From positions 7,830,001-7,894,000 of the forward strand of contig NZ_CP048113.1 in assembly GCF_010093065.1 (NCBI RefSeq): 64,000 nt of DNA, written 5' to 3'. Made by a program: the position numbers and the translations under genes. The DNA is from Chitinophaga agri (GTDB lineage: Bacteria > Bacteroidota > Bacteroidia > Chitinophagales > Chitinophagaceae). This document shows, in pieces, positions 53,020-61,879 of the stretch. The first letter of the stretch is position 1. Each line of letters opens with the position of its first letter. The notes below the pieces were generated by a model. That model searched no databases, was not told where the DNA came from, and saw only the letters and a program-made list of their open reading frames with translations.

Positions 53020-54381
53020 TTAGAACTGCCTGTTACGTACTCTTTTTGATAGTGTCACCGGAGCACTGATCAACCGCGTCTTGAAAGACAGGAACATTTC
53101 TCCCAGCACAACGCCCTTCTTTTCCTCACCGGATTCCTGTACGCCACGTAATAGTCTGATGGACAATATACCCAGTATGGCGCTCATTGTCCAGATCACC
53201 TGCTGGTTAGGTAATAGATCCGCCAGCATGCCACCCATCAGGGGCGCTGCTGCTGAACACAATGCCAGCAGCATATTTTTTGCCGACAGGTAGACCATCG
53301 CATGCGTGGAAGGGGCCAACTTAATACCCAGGTTATTCAGCGAAAGGTTGATACCGGAGTTGGCCACGCCGGTCAGTATATTGATGAGTGCCAGTACAGC
53401 AATATTAAACTGTACGGAGGCTGAGATCGTCGTAAATGCCCAGGTGAGCATGCCTGCGATGTACAATGGTGCACAGATCAGTATGACGGTCTTGTTACTG
53501 TATTTATCAGAATACCGTCCCCATATGCGCACGAAAAGGATGCCGCTGAGCTGCCCGGTGATAGCCATTATAGTTACCATAAAAACTGACAGCTGCATAG
53601 TCTTCAGCATGTATACTGTCAGGAACGGGGTAGCCAGGTTTACACCAAATATCCAGCTGCCATTGAAGAACAGCAGCTTCCGGAAATTGACGTCACGCAG
53701 TGGCAGTGCATACTGTTTTACAATGTTGGACGGCTGCACAGTCGCCAGCGGCTCAGGCGTCCGTATCAGCAGGTATAAACTGGATAACCCTGCTACCGCA
53801 CCTGCAAGGAACAGTGTCGTTAATGCCGCCGTTTCATATTCGGGATACCTGTTTTTAATATAGTCAATCAGCAGCGATACTGTCAAACTAAGTGTCACAT
53901 TCAATATTTGTGTCAGTCGTGTCCGCTGTGCATAGAATGTCCCCAGCTTCTCAACGGGCAGCAGGTCTTTCATCCAGGAGTTCCAGGTGGCACCTGCCAG
54001 GGAGCCAAACAGGTAATGGAAGAACAGCAGGAGGATCAATGTATGTATAGTTGTACCCATTGTGAATACAAATGGCATCAGCCCGATAATGATCAGTGGA
54101 CATCTGGCGAAGGCGGTACATACCACTGTAATAACGCGCCGGTTATTATATCGCTGGGCCAGCCAGATGGCAAACAGCTGGAATATATTGGTCAGGGTGG
54201 GTAAGGCGGCCAGCAGACCGATCTGGAAGTTACTGGCGCCCAGCTTGAGTGCCAGTGCTGTGAGGAAAGTTCCTCCAGTCAGCACAACCATTGTTTCTAC
54301 TGCGAGCCCATCTTTGGTAACGAGGTCCATCCCTGCATTTACCTGTTCTTCTGTTAACTGCGTTGTGGGTATTAGTTTCAT
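53020..54381 (-). CDS. MFS transporter, possibly an exporter
   Basis: 453 residues with about 12 hydrophobic segments and the usual cytoplasmic central loop. N-terminal soluble stretch TQLTEEQVNAGMDLVTKDGL, then FLTALALKLGASNFQIGLLA, which is typical of a Bacteroidota MFS group without a known substrate. FVRIWGRYSDKYSNKTV is the second-half loop motif. No drug-antiporter signature is clear. Located upstream of the phosphopantetheinyl transferase gene in the same direction; whether they form a unit is uncertain because of the 258-bp gap. Confidence 0.85.
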   Translation of the reverse strand: MKLIPTTQLTEEQVNAGMDLVTKDGLAVETMVVLTGGTFLTALALKLGASNFQIGLLAALPTLTNIFQLFAIWLAQRYNNRRVITVVCTAFARCPLIIIGLMPFVFTMGTTIHTLILLLFFHYLFGSLAGATWNSWMKDLLPVEKLGTFYAQRTRLTQILNVTLSLTVSLLIDYIKNRYPEYETAALTTLFLAGAVAGLSSLYLLIRTPEPLATVQPSNIVKQYALPLRDVNFRKLLFFNGSWIFGVNLATPFLTVYMLKTMQLSVFMVTIMAITGQLSGILFVRIWGRYSDKYSNKTVILICAPLYIAGMLTWAFTTISASVQFNIAVLALINILTGVANSGINLSLNNLGIKLAPSTHAMVYLSAKNMLLALCSAAAPLMGGMLADLLPNQQVIWTMSAILGILSIRLLRGVQESGEEKKGVVLGEMFLSFKTRLISAPVTLSKRVRNRQF

Positions 54382-54644
54382 TAGTTCTCCATTCGTCGAT
54401 GCCGACTAGTCAGTTTGTTGCGGTGTTCTTCTTTAATCTGGATAAGTAGCCTGTCCTATGGTAAATTCCTCTCTATTATAACAATCACTATTAGCGTGTA
54501 AGACGGCGCAAAATTATGACATACAATCCGATATTTTTATTCATCACACATACCCAAAAAGTAGTAGGTTCCCCTGTTTATCGGAAAAAAGCATTTTTAG
54601 CATGGCAGATTATTTGTAATAATACCTGTAGAAAAACTTTTTCT
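54382..54644. other. divergent intergenic region
   Basis: Promoter region of the MFS gene (minus) and the small membrane protein gene (plus). The frame from the ATG at 54516 continues into the small protein but reads poorly before 54645. No clear operator. Confidence 0.5.
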
Positions 54645-54746
54645 ATGCTGGTACCATTAATTGCACTGGCGGTCGTAGTTGTAGGCGTCGTTATTTATCT
54701 GGTGCTTCAGACAGGAAAGAAGACCAGAGACCAGGGAAACAAATAA
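54645..54746 (+). CDS. 33-residue single-pass membrane protein
   Basis: Starts MLVPLIALAVVVVGVVIYLV and ends with the basic tail LQTGKKTRDQGNK. The frame continues upstream to an ATG at 54516, but that extension (76 residues) has no protein-like character and passes through the likely promoter region, so I prefer 54645. One helix, C-terminus inside by the positive-inside rule. It lies 13 nt before the acidic protein gene and is probably co-transcribed with it. Confidence 0.55.
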   Translation: MLVPLIALAVVVVGVVIYLVLQTGKKTRDQGNK

Positions 54747-54759
54747 CAAAACTAATGAT

Positions 54760-55290
54760 ATGACAAAAGCATTTGAGCGCATTAAAAGCAGCGCAGAAAA
54801 CGTTGACCTCACTGATAGTCCTCAGGACGAACAAAAAATGCAACGGGAAGATATCGAAATAGAATTACCGGATGTGTCTGATATACCGGGACAGGAACAT
54901 ATACATGTGGCACCTTTGGGAGAGTTGGCTGACACAACGATCTCGTCTGCGGATGAAGAAGGCGAGGGGCTCTTTGATGATGAAGACGATCTTGATGACG
55001 CTGCAGATGTAACAGCGGAAGAACGACAGGACCTCGAGACAAGCGCAAATGTCACTCCCGGGGAGGAAGACGCAGACAATCTGAGACGGGCATCTCTTGA
55101 TGACACGGATGAGGATGGAGATCCTTTAAATGAACGTGGCTTTGGTGAGGAAACATCAGGCGCAGACCTGGATATTCCCGGTGCGGAACTGGATGATGAA
55201 AACGAGGATATTGGCGCCGAAGATGAAGAGAATAATGCTTATAGCAGGGGAGGGGTGAACAATGATAATATGACCGAAGGAACACCCTGA
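54760..55290 (+). CDS. highly acidic, probably disordered protein
   Basis: 176 residues, very rich in Asp and Glu (for example EGEGLFDDEDDLDDAADVT), with almost no hydrophobic core and few aromatic residues. Only the first 15 residues (MTKAFERIKSSAENV) could form an amphipathic helix. Such proteins occur in Chitinophagaceae and Mucilaginibacter near stress genes. Possible roles are chaperone-like, hydration-related or ion-binding, but nothing here proves any. Downstream of the 33-residue membrane protein; closed by a terminator. Confidence 0.75.
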   Translation: MTKAFERIKSSAENVDLTDSPQDEQKMQREDIEIELPDVSDIPGQEHIHVAPLGELADTTISSADEEGEGLFDDEDDLDDAADVTAEERQDLETSANVTPGEEDADNLRRASLDDTDEDGDPLNERGFGEETSGADLDIPGAELDDENEDIGAEDEENNAYSRGGVNNDNMTEGTP

Positions 55291-55320
55291 GCAATCTCAA
55301 TAATTCAGTGAATAAAATGT

Positions 55321-55360
55321 AAAGGGTATATCAGATACATATCTGGTATACCTTTTTTTA
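55321..55360 (+). terminator. Rho-independent terminator
   Basis: AAAGGGTATA-CAGAT and ATCTG-TATACCTTT pair with small mismatches around a 4-6-nt loop, followed by seven T residues. Confidence 0.85.
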
Positions 55361-55396
55361 TGCCCTGATCCCGATTCGATAATGTCATTATACCAT

Positions 55397-55488
55397 CACT
55401 AAAAGGTCACTTAAAGGGCACTTCAATAGCTCCTGGATATTGAAGTGCCCTTTAAGTGACCTTTTAGTGCCCTTTAAGTACCATTTTA
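55397..55488. repeat. long perfect hairpin made of short repeats
   Basis: Arms 55397-55428 and 55438-55469 are exact reverse complements over 32 bp around a 9-nt loop. Each arm holds two copies of an 11-nt unit close to AAAGGGCACTT, and the right arm continues with a second 22-nt copy (55467-55488 repeats 55445-55466 with changes). It lies between two convergent genes. It is too long for an ordinary terminator and lacks transposase or target duplication evidence. Confidence 0.8.
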
Positions 55489-55567
55489 GTATGAAGATCA
55501 CATACTATTTTAACCAGGTTGAATTGGCTAAAAAGAATAATAAATAACGTTAATGAACCGTGTTGTG

Positions 55568-55792
55568 CTAATGGCTTTTCTTTCCCTGGTAAGCCTTGTC
55601 CCATTCAGACATCGCCTCCTCCACCGATTTTCCGCTGCCGAAGACGCCTTGTTCTTTATCCGTACCAAGAATGCAATGGTACATCTCTCCGTCCCTGTAA
55701 ACGGAAGGCTGGAAATTCTTTACGGATGCGGGTAAATTCTCCTGAGAATAATCCACATGAATGATTTCTTTATCAATGGAAGTCTTTTTCAT
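55568..55792 (-). CDS. small conserved-type hypothetical protein
   Basis: 74 residues from the ATG at 55792 (MKKTSIDKEIIHVDYSQENL). The longer frame to 56041 runs antisense-like through the CinA gene end and is not used. Layout: FQPSVYRDGEMYHCILGTD, GVFGSGKSVEEAMSEWDKAY. The pattern G-D-x-Y-x2-ILG-x-D followed by GVFG-GKS-EEAM is one I have seen in small proteins of Sphingobacteriales and Chitinophagales, with no function known to me. Last gene of the ADH-Rieske-CinA unit, with a possible own -7 element (AATCTTTG, 55816-55823). Confidence 0.7.
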   Translation of the reverse strand: MKKTSIDKEIIHVDYSQENLPASVKNFQPSVYRDGEMYHCILGTDKEQGVFGSGKSVEEAMSEWDKAYQGKKSH

Positions 55793-55838
55793 AAAGTTGT
55801 GTTTATTAACTGCGACAAAGATTATTCCATGCCACCTA

Positions 55839-56342
55839 TCAGATACTGATCTGTTTGCAGGCTTCATAGAACTTCTGCAACAGGATATTAGTGAAGTTTG
55901 TTCTGACGGCAATGACGTCTTCCTCCTTTTCAACAATTCTCCCGCATCTGACAGGCTTTTGCTGATAACAGATGGCATAGTGTGCAAAGCGCTCCTCGAT
56001 CCCTTCTTCAGGTACGGGTGATGCATAACCCGTGATAGCAATGCCCCAGTCCGCAGTAAACATAGTAGCCACCTGCATGGCCATCTGTATAGCTACTTTT
56101 TCCGACACGCAATTGCAGTTGCCGGCGTGGACTGGATCGACATGCAGATGCCTGGCTTTTTGCCCGATATTATAGGCAGTGATACCTCCCTGGAAGATTT
56201 GCGTTGCACCGTCTGCCAGGGAGAATGCCACCTGTAGCTGACCTGCCGTAACACTTTCCGCTACGGCGAGCGTCTCCTGTTTCTTCTGTAGTAATACTGA
56301 GATATTGTTTATTGTATCTATATCATAACCGTAAGCCATCAT
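55839..56342 (-). CDS. CinA C-terminal family protein (nicotinamide-nucleotide amidase type)
   Basis: 167 residues, the stand-alone C-terminal form. Family core: LAVAESVTAGQLQVAFS (Ser and Thr of the amidase active site), FQGGITAYNIGQKARHLHVD, VSEKVAIQMAMQVATMFTAD and WGIAITGYASP. Intact members (PncC) deamidate nicotinamide mononucleotide to recycle NAD. Here the ITGYASP segment replaces the common ITGIAGPGG, so the loop is altered and activity is less certain. It starts 18 nt after the Rieske oxidoreductase gene and precedes the 74-residue gene by 46 nt. Such short CinA paralogues often sit in stress clusters in this phylum. Confidence 0.87.
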   Translation of the reverse strand: MMAYGYDIDTINNISVLLQKKQETLAVAESVTAGQLQVAFSLADGATQIFQGGITAYNIGQKARHLHVDPVHAGNCNCVSEKVAIQMAMQVATMFTADWGIAITGYASPVPEEGIEERFAHYAICYQQKPVRCGRIVEKEEDVIAVRTNFTNILLQKFYEACKQISI

Positions 56343-56360
56343 ATCATTACCATATTTTTA

Positions 56361-57881
56361 TTACGATAACACCAGTCCTTCCAGATCTGCGTCTGCAGGG
56401 CCGGTGATCACTTTGCCATCATAATTGTACCTTGCTCCGTGACATGGGCAGTCCCATGATTTTTCAGTCTGATTCCATTTTACATCACACTTCATGTGTG
56501 TACAGGTGGGGTTCAAAGCAAATAATTTACCTTCTTCGTTCTTGTACAAAGCCACTTTCTTATCATGATAACGTACCAGTTTCCCTTCTCCGGGCGCGAG
56601 GTCTGACAGTTGTTTAAGTTCATCTGCAGAGAAGAGTTTGCCGAAGAACTCTTTTATTACATCGGTATTATGGGTGACGAAACTGGTGAACCCTGCCACT
56701 GGTTTAATCCTGTTCGGATCAAACAGTTTTTCCAGTGTGGCATTTTCTTTCATGATGATACATTTCAGCAGCTGTGCAGAAACGGTACCATATGTCATAC
56801 CATTACCACCAAAGCCTGAAGCGACATATACATGGTCTTCATGCCCTGGCAGATACCCGATGTAAGGTAATCCGTCCGTCGGCTCGAAGTACTGTGATGA
56901 CCAGCGGTAAACAATCTCTTTTACGCTGAAATGTTTGCGCGCATGTGCTTCCAGTGACCGGAAACATTGGTCTGTATTAATTTCTTCGCCTGTCTTATGG
57001 TCTTCCCCACCAATGATCAGATAGCGCTGGCCATTGACGATCTGTGTGCGGTAATAATGATAAGGATCGTACATATCATAACTGAGATCTTCCGGATAGG
57101 CCTCGTCTTCCAGTGTTACTGCCATTGCATAACTGCGGTAAGGGCTGCAACGCAAATGTAACAGATTGATGCCCGGGGGAATATGAGTGGCATATACCAC
57201 ATCCACAGTGCTGAATACGCCACTTGTCGTGGCGACTTTCATCGTATCATCTTCTGTTACGTTGATGACACGGCATTGCTGTATGATAGTGCCACCAGCA
57301 GCTTCAAATGCTTTCGCCAGCCCCTGGATATACAGCAGCGGATTAAATTTCGCCTGACCCGTAGCCCTGACTGCCTTTCTGAAGGGAACCGTAACCGGTA
57401 TGTCTGTGATATAGTCTATATTCAATCCAGCATCAGCAGAACTCTTTCTGATCTTATCAAGTTCTTTCTCCTGATCTTCATCCTGTGCAAAGAGATAAGC
57501 ATCTGCTTCCTGAAAGCCACAATCAATGTTGAACCTGGTGACATTATTCCTGATCAGATTGAGGGCCTCGGCTGTTGCATGTGCCACATGTTTCGCATTT
57601 TCCTCCCCGAAATTCTGTGCGATGACATAATAAGGTACATCAAGCAAGGTGTTCAGGTGGGCGGTTGTACCACCAGTTGTACCAAAGCCCAGCTCTTCTG
57701 CTTCTACGATCAGGCACTGTTTACCGGCCTCCTGTAACAGCAGGCCGGTAGTGATACCTGTGATGCCACCGCCAATGATCACGACGTCGTATTTTTTATG
57801 CCGGTCAGCCCTGTTAGTTGTAAGATATGATTGCACATTTCCCTGCCACAGGCTGGTTTGCGCGCCGTCTCTGTTTATCAT
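56361..57881 (-). CDS. FAD-dependent oxidoreductase with C-terminal Rieske domain
   Basis: 506 residues. A DAO/glycine oxidase-type FAD domain (about 30-400): VVIIGGGITGITTGLLLQ, EAEELGFGTTGGTTAHLN, and late GLPYIGYLPGHEDHVYVASG. The C-terminal Rieske [2Fe-2S] domain (about 410-506) has CTHMKC and CPCHGARYNYDG with both Cys-x-His pairs. The fusion is a known family often annotated as gamma-glutamylputrescine-oxidase-like plus Rieske; the substrate is not known. It lies 57 nt after the zinc alcohol dehydrogenase gene in a likely four-gene unit with CinA and the 74-residue protein. Confidence 0.92.
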   Translation of the reverse strand: MINRDGAQTSLWQGNVQSYLTTNRADRHKKYDVVIIGGGITGITTGLLLQEAGKQCLIVEAEELGFGTTGGTTAHLNTLLDVPYYVIAQNFGEENAKHVAHATAEALNLIRNNVTRFNIDCGFQEADAYLFAQDEDQEKELDKIRKSSADAGLNIDYITDIPVTVPFRKAVRATGQAKFNPLLYIQGLAKAFEAAGGTIIQQCRVINVTEDDTMKVATTSGVFSTVDVVYATHIPPGINLLHLRCSPYRSYAMAVTLEDEAYPEDLSYDMYDPYHYYRTQIVNGQRYLIIGGEDHKTGEEINTDQCFRSLEAHARKHFSVKEIVYRWSSQYFEPTDGLPYIGYLPGHEDHVYVASGFGGNGMTYGTVSAQLLKCIIMKENATLEKLFDPNRIKPVAGFTSFVTHNTDVIKEFFGKLFSADELKQLSDLAPGEGKLVRYHDKKVALYKNEEGKLFALNPTCTHMKCDVKWNQTEKSWDCPCHGARYNYDGKVITGPADADLEGLVLS

Positions 57882-57938
57882 GTCATTTCAGTTTTATTAT
57901 CTTTAAAATGATCAATTTGTATGCCCGCCGGGACCGGA

Positions 57939-59096
57939 TCAGGGGTTGAGTACAACCTTCACACATCCGTCTTCCTTCTTTTTGAAGATGTCGTATGCAT
58001 TACTGGCTGCAGCCAACGGTAGTCTGTGTGTAATGATATCGTTCAGTGTGACGCGCCCTGAAGAGACCAGTTCCATCAGGTGATCTATGTACCTGTGTAC
58101 AGGCGCCTGCCCGCTTTTGATCGTGATACCTTTGTCAAAAATGCGGTGCAGCGGAAAGTTATCATACGGACTACCATACACGCCGACTACTGTCACTGTT
58201 CCACCGCGTCTTACCGCTTTGAAACAGTTCTCCAGTACCTTTGATGTACCTTTCTCTACATTGATGGTAGCCTTCACTTTTTCAAAGAAGGTGCGGTCGG
58301 CTTCCATGCCTACAGCATCCACACATACGTCTGCACCACGACCCTGCGTCAGGTCATAGATGGTCTGGATAGGATCTACTTCAGAAGAATTGATCGTTTC
58401 CACGCTGTTAGTATTCCGGGCCATGTCCAGTCTGTACTCAACAGGATCAATGGATATAACTCTTCCGGCGCCCTGTATCCACGCGGCTTTCTGCGCCATT
58501 AGTCCGACAGGACCGGCGCCAAAGATGGCCACTGTTTCGCCGCCTTTGAGTTGAGCCCAGTCGATAGCGGACCATCCTGTAGGGAAGATGTCTGTAAGAA
58601 ATAGTGTCTGTTCATCTGTAAGATTATCAGGTACCAGCCGCGGACCGAAGTTCGCATAAGGCACCCGCGCATATTCTGCTTGTCCACCTGCATAGGCGCC
58701 ATACAGATCAGTGTAACCAAAGAGTCCGCCACCTTTGCCAGACGTCATATCTCCCTGCGGACCATAGTGTTCTTTGTTGCTGTTTTCGCAATGAACGGGT
58801 AGCTGATGGTTACAGAAATAACAGTTTCCACAGGCAATTGGGAAGGGAACGACGACCCTGTCACCTTTTTTTAGTTTAGTGATACCAGACCCTGTTTCTT
58901 CAACAATACCCATGAACTCATGGCCCATGACCTGGTCTTTTAACTGCGGAAAGAAGCCGTCATAGATATGGAGATCTGAACCGCAGATAGCGGTAGATGT
59001 CACTTTCACAATAATGTCTTCTGCATGTTCGATGCGTGGGTCTTCGACTGTGTCCACACTAATGTCTCCGATTTTATGGAATACAGCTGCTTTCAT
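57939..59096 (-). CDS. zinc-dependent alcohol dehydrogenase, formaldehyde dehydrogenase-like
   Basis: 385 residues from the ATG at 59096 (MKAAVFHKIGDISV); the frame upstream to 59237 is non-coding in style. MDR superfamily: catalytic zinc ligands in AICGSDLH and GHEFMG, structural zinc loop CGNCYFCNHQLPVHC, Rossmann motif GAGPVGLMAQ and ISIDPVEYRLDMA. The inserted loop (GPQGDMTSGKGGGLFGYTDL) and TDIFPTGWSA match the glutathione-independent formaldehyde-dehydrogenase-like subgroup. It should oxidise an alcohol or aldehyde with NAD in the cytoplasm. First gene of the minus-strand unit with the Rieske oxidoreductase and CinA. Confidence 0.93.
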   Translation of the reverse strand: MKAAVFHKIGDISVDTVEDPRIEHAEDIIVKVTSTAICGSDLHIYDGFFPQLKDQVMGHEFMGIVEETGSGITKLKKGDRVVVPFPIACGNCYFCNHQLPVHCENSNKEHYGPQGDMTSGKGGGLFGYTDLYGAYAGGQAEYARVPYANFGPRLVPDNLTDEQTLFLTDIFPTGWSAIDWAQLKGGETVAIFGAGPVGLMAQKAAWIQGAGRVISIDPVEYRLDMARNTNSVETINSSEVDPIQTIYDLTQGRGADVCVDAVGMEADRTFFEKVKATINVEKGTSKVLENCFKAVRRGGTVTVVGVYGSPYDNFPLHRIFDKGITIKSGQAPVHRYIDHLMELVSSGRVTLNDIITHRLPLAAASNAYDIFKKKEDGCVKVVLNP

Positions 59097-59555
59097 AAGA
59101 TGATATTTTATGTGTGAGGAAATAATACTTAAACCAGGCAGGAGTAGGACGGCGTAACCATTACTTCTGTAAAACCGTGCCATGGCAGGTGTGCAACACA
59201 TTGGCGACCAACCTGGCTTATGCGGTGTGACTAGCACACATTAAGTGTAGAACTCTTGGGGCAATTGGGTATAGTGGTTGTAACGCCTATGAAAGGGATA
59301 TGGCAAATAATCTGCTATCAGTAGCGTTCGCCGGGGAAGCGCTTCCACTCAGCGCTTTATACGAAATAACAAATCCTTAAAGTAAGATGCTATAAATCAA
59401 TAGTTTTCAGAAACGAATGTTTGGTTTGTTTATTGTTTCAGCATTTTCATAGCCCATTTTAGAATAACGAATCAATATGTCTGGTGAATAAAGGCACATC
59501 GGGAAGGCGTAAGCACATTTTTGTTACCAACTGTCAATCCTATTCAATTATATAT
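59097..59555. other. divergent intergenic region
   Basis: Promoter region of the zinc alcohol dehydrogenase (minus) and the first glycosyltransferase (plus). It contains the perfect palindromes TGCCATGGCA (59178-59187) and GGAAGCGCTTCC (59335-59346). I see no small gene. Confidence 0.5.
59335..59346. promoter_or_regulatory. operator-like palindrome
   Basis: GGAAGCGCTTCC, a perfect 12-bp palindrome with central GCGC, about 240 bp before the dehydrogenase start and 210 bp before the glycosyltransferase start. LacI-family sites can look like this, but no LacI gene is nearby. Confidence 0.35.
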
Positions 59556-60599
59556 ATGACGACTACACAGCAGCGGCCCAGGCTGAAGATATTTACTTGG
59601 CATATTCACGGAAGCTATCTGTATTACCTGTCACAAGGCAATTTTGATATCTATATTCCTGTCAATGAGCAGCGCACACCTGGGTACTTCGGGAGGGGAA
59701 AAACATTTCCGTTTGGAGACAATGTACATGAGATTCCTGTAAAGATGGTGAAGGACTTCGACTTTGATGTGATCCTCTATCAGTCAACAAAAGACTATCT
59801 CGTAGATCAGTACGATATTCTTTCCCCTTCACAGCGCAGATTGCCCAGGGTGTACCTGGAACATAACACACCGGCAAAAAATCCTGTTACAACAAGGCAC
59901 GTCGTAAATGACCGCCGTATCTGCCTCGTGCATGTAACACACTATAACCGGTTGATGTGGGACAATAACCGTACTCCGGCAACAGTCATCGAACATGGTG
60001 TGACGATGTCTGACATTCCGTATACCGGCGAACTGGAAAAAGGGCTCGTCACTATTAACCACTTGCCACAACGTGGCAGGGGACTGGGATGGGATATCTT
60101 TCAACAGGTACGAAATATCATACCTGTTGACCTGGCAGGTATGGGCAACGGGGATGATGGCGTAGGAGAGATCCTGCATCCGCAGTTACCAGCCTTCAGA
60201 AGCCGGTACCGTTTCTATTTTCATCCTGTAAGACATACCAGTCTGGCACTGGCAGTATGTGAAGCGATGATGCAGGGATTACCTGTCATCGGACTGGCCA
60301 CTACTGAGCTGGTGACAGTGATAGAAAATGGCAGGAACGGATTCATTCACACGGATATTAACTATCTCATCAGAAAGATGAAACTGTTATTAAATGAGCC
60401 CGAACTGGCCGCTCAGATGGGCGCAGAGGCGAAGGCCAAGGCGATGAAGCGGTTTGGCATAGAACGATTCATTGCAGACTGGGAAAGGCTCTTTCACAAC
60501 GTCTGTAATGGCAACATGAATGAATTGATCTATACGGATCAGCTCTTTGGAAAGCAGCCGGTGGAGACTGATCACAGTACCATCGCCAGCGATATCTGA
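59556..60599 (+). CDS. GT4-type glycosyltransferase
   Basis: 347 residues from the ATG at 59556 (MTTTQQRPRLKIF); an upstream frame to 59484 is unlikely. It begins FTWHIHGSYLYYLSQGNFDI, with a His-x-His as in acceptor-side loops of GT-B enzymes. The C-terminal donor domain carries RFYFHPVRHTSLALAVCEAM, then QGLPVIGLATTELVTVIENG and FGIERFIADWERLF. The Glu of the usual E-x7-E motif is only partly conserved. No signal or membrane segment, so cytoplasmic. First of five same-strand genes that end in heptose enzymes; 17 nt before the next glycosyltransferase. Confidence 0.85.
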   Translation: MTTTQQRPRLKIFTWHIHGSYLYYLSQGNFDIYIPVNEQRTPGYFGRGKTFPFGDNVHEIPVKMVKDFDFDVILYQSTKDYLVDQYDILSPSQRRLPRVYLEHNTPAKNPVTTRHVVNDRRICLVHVTHYNRLMWDNNRTPATVIEHGVTMSDIPYTGELEKGLVTINHLPQRGRGLGWDIFQQVRNIIPVDLAGMGNGDDGVGEILHPQLPAFRSRYRFYFHPVRHTSLALAVCEAMMQGLPVIGLATTELVTVIENGRNGFIHTDINYLIRKMKLLLNEPELAAQMGAEAKAKAMKRFGIERFIADWERLFHNVCNGNMNELIYTDQLFGKQPVETDHSTIASDI

Positions 60600-60616
60600 C
60601 AATAAAAGGCCCGTTT

Positions 60617-61879
60617 ATGAAAAGGATAGCATTTATCAGCGAACATGCATCGCCACTGGCTGCTTTAGGTGGTGCTGACGCGGGGGGACAGAATGTGTAT
60701 GTGGGAGAGGTCGCCAGACAGCTATCTCTGAAAGGCTACCAGATCGATATCTTTACGCGGCGGGAAGAAACAGCACTACCGCGGATAGTGGCCTTTAATG
60801 ACACCATCCGCATCATTCATGTGGATGCCGGCCCGGCAGAAGACATTCCCAAGGAGACCCTGTTACAATACATGCCTGCTTTCAGAGATGACATGCTGTA
60901 TTTTATACAAACCGAACAGCTATCCTACGAACTGATACACGCTAACTTCTTCATGTCAGCACTGGTGGCAATGGAGTTGAAATCACTGCTCGGAATACCG
61001 TTCGTGGTGACTTTCCATGCTTTGGGACATATACGCCGTATCCATCAGGGCGACAATGACAGATTCCCGAAGGAGCGCATCGCTATTGAGGAGAGAGCTG
61101 TGAGGGAAGCGAGTATGATCATTGCTGAATGTCCGCAGGACAGGGATGATCTCATCACGTATTATCACGCTCCGGTGGATAAGATCTCTATCATTCCCTG
61201 TGGTGTGAATACAGCAGAGTTTTATCCGATAGCGAAAGCAACTGCCCGTTCATTACTTGGGCTGCCTCAGCATGATTGCCTCCTTTTACAGCTGGGCAGG
61301 ATGGTGCCCCGTAAGGGAGTTGATAATGTGATTGCGGCACTGGCAAAAATGCATTGTGAGCGAAGGAAGGTCAGGCTACTGATAGTAGGAGGAGATGCGG
61401 ATACAACCACCGAACTGCAACGTCTGCAACAGCTGGCGGCGGAGCTCGATGTAAAGGACCGGGTCTTGTTCGCCGGACAAAAGTCGCGCGAAGAATTAAA
61501 ATACTATTATGCTGCGGCGGATCTTTTCATCACTACGCCCTGGTATGAACCGTTTGGTATCACGCCACTCGAAGCCATGGCCTGCGGTACGCCGGTTATT
61601 GGCAGTAATGTAGGTGGTATTAAGTTCAGCGTCGCTGAAGGTAAAACCGGTGCGCTGGTACCTCCCCAGGATGCGGACGCATTGGCGGCAAAGATCAGTT
61701 CATTACTGCGTTCTCCGGCCACACTGGAAGAAATGAGTGCAAATGCCATCAGAAGGATCAATAAACTGTTTACCTGGGAACTGGTCGCACAGGACATCCA
61801 TACCCTGTATGAAAAAGTGACTGGTAATAATACGCTCTACCCGGACAGTTTCTTTTCCGGTCAAAGCATCCGTTTATGA
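60617..61879 (+). CDS. GT4 family glycosyltransferase
   Basis: 420 residues. The N-terminal acceptor domain starts RIAFISEHASPLAALGGADA, then GGQNVYVGEVARQLSLKGY and HANFFMSALVAMELK, the pattern of the sucrose-phosphate-synthase/MshA branch of GT4. The C-terminal donor domain has LQLGRMVPRKGVDNVI, LFITTPWYEPFGITPLEAMA (the E-x7-E motif) and GTPVIGSNVGGIKFSV. It transfers a sugar, donor and acceptor unknown. The stop overlaps the next ATG as ATGA, showing coupling to gmhB. With the following heptose genes it probably builds a lipopolysaccharide core or a heptose glycan. Confidence 0.92.
   Translation: MKRIAFISEHASPLAALGGADAGGQNVYVGEVARQLSLKGYQIDIFTRREETALPRIVAFNDTIRIIHVDAGPAEDIPKETLLQYMPAFRDDMLYFIQTEQLSYELIHANFFMSALVAMELKSLLGIPFVVTFHALGHIRRIHQGDNDRFPKERIAIEERAVREASMIIAECPQDRDDLITYYHAPVDKISIIPCGVNTAEFYPIAKATARSLLGLPQHDCLLLQLGRMVPRKGVDNVIAALAKMHCERRKVRLLIVGGDADTTTELQRLQQLAAELDVKDRVLFAGQKSREELKYYYAAADLFITTPWYEPFGITPLEAMACGTPVIGSNVGGIKFSVAEGKTGALVPPQDADALAAKISSLLRSPATLEEMSANAIRRINKLFTWELVAQDIHTLYEKVTGNNTLYPDSFFSGQSIRL

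Noticed and set aside
55793..56041. N-terminal extension of the 74-residue protein to 157 residues
   Set aside because: The extension is a second reading frame over the end of the CinA gene and has unlikely composition; a normal ATG with A-rich leader exists at 55792.
59178..59187. TGCCATGGCA as a third SulP-type regulator site
   Set aside because: The half-sites match TGCCA/TGGCA but there is no 5-nt spacer, and a 10-bp palindrome is expected by chance in a window of this size.
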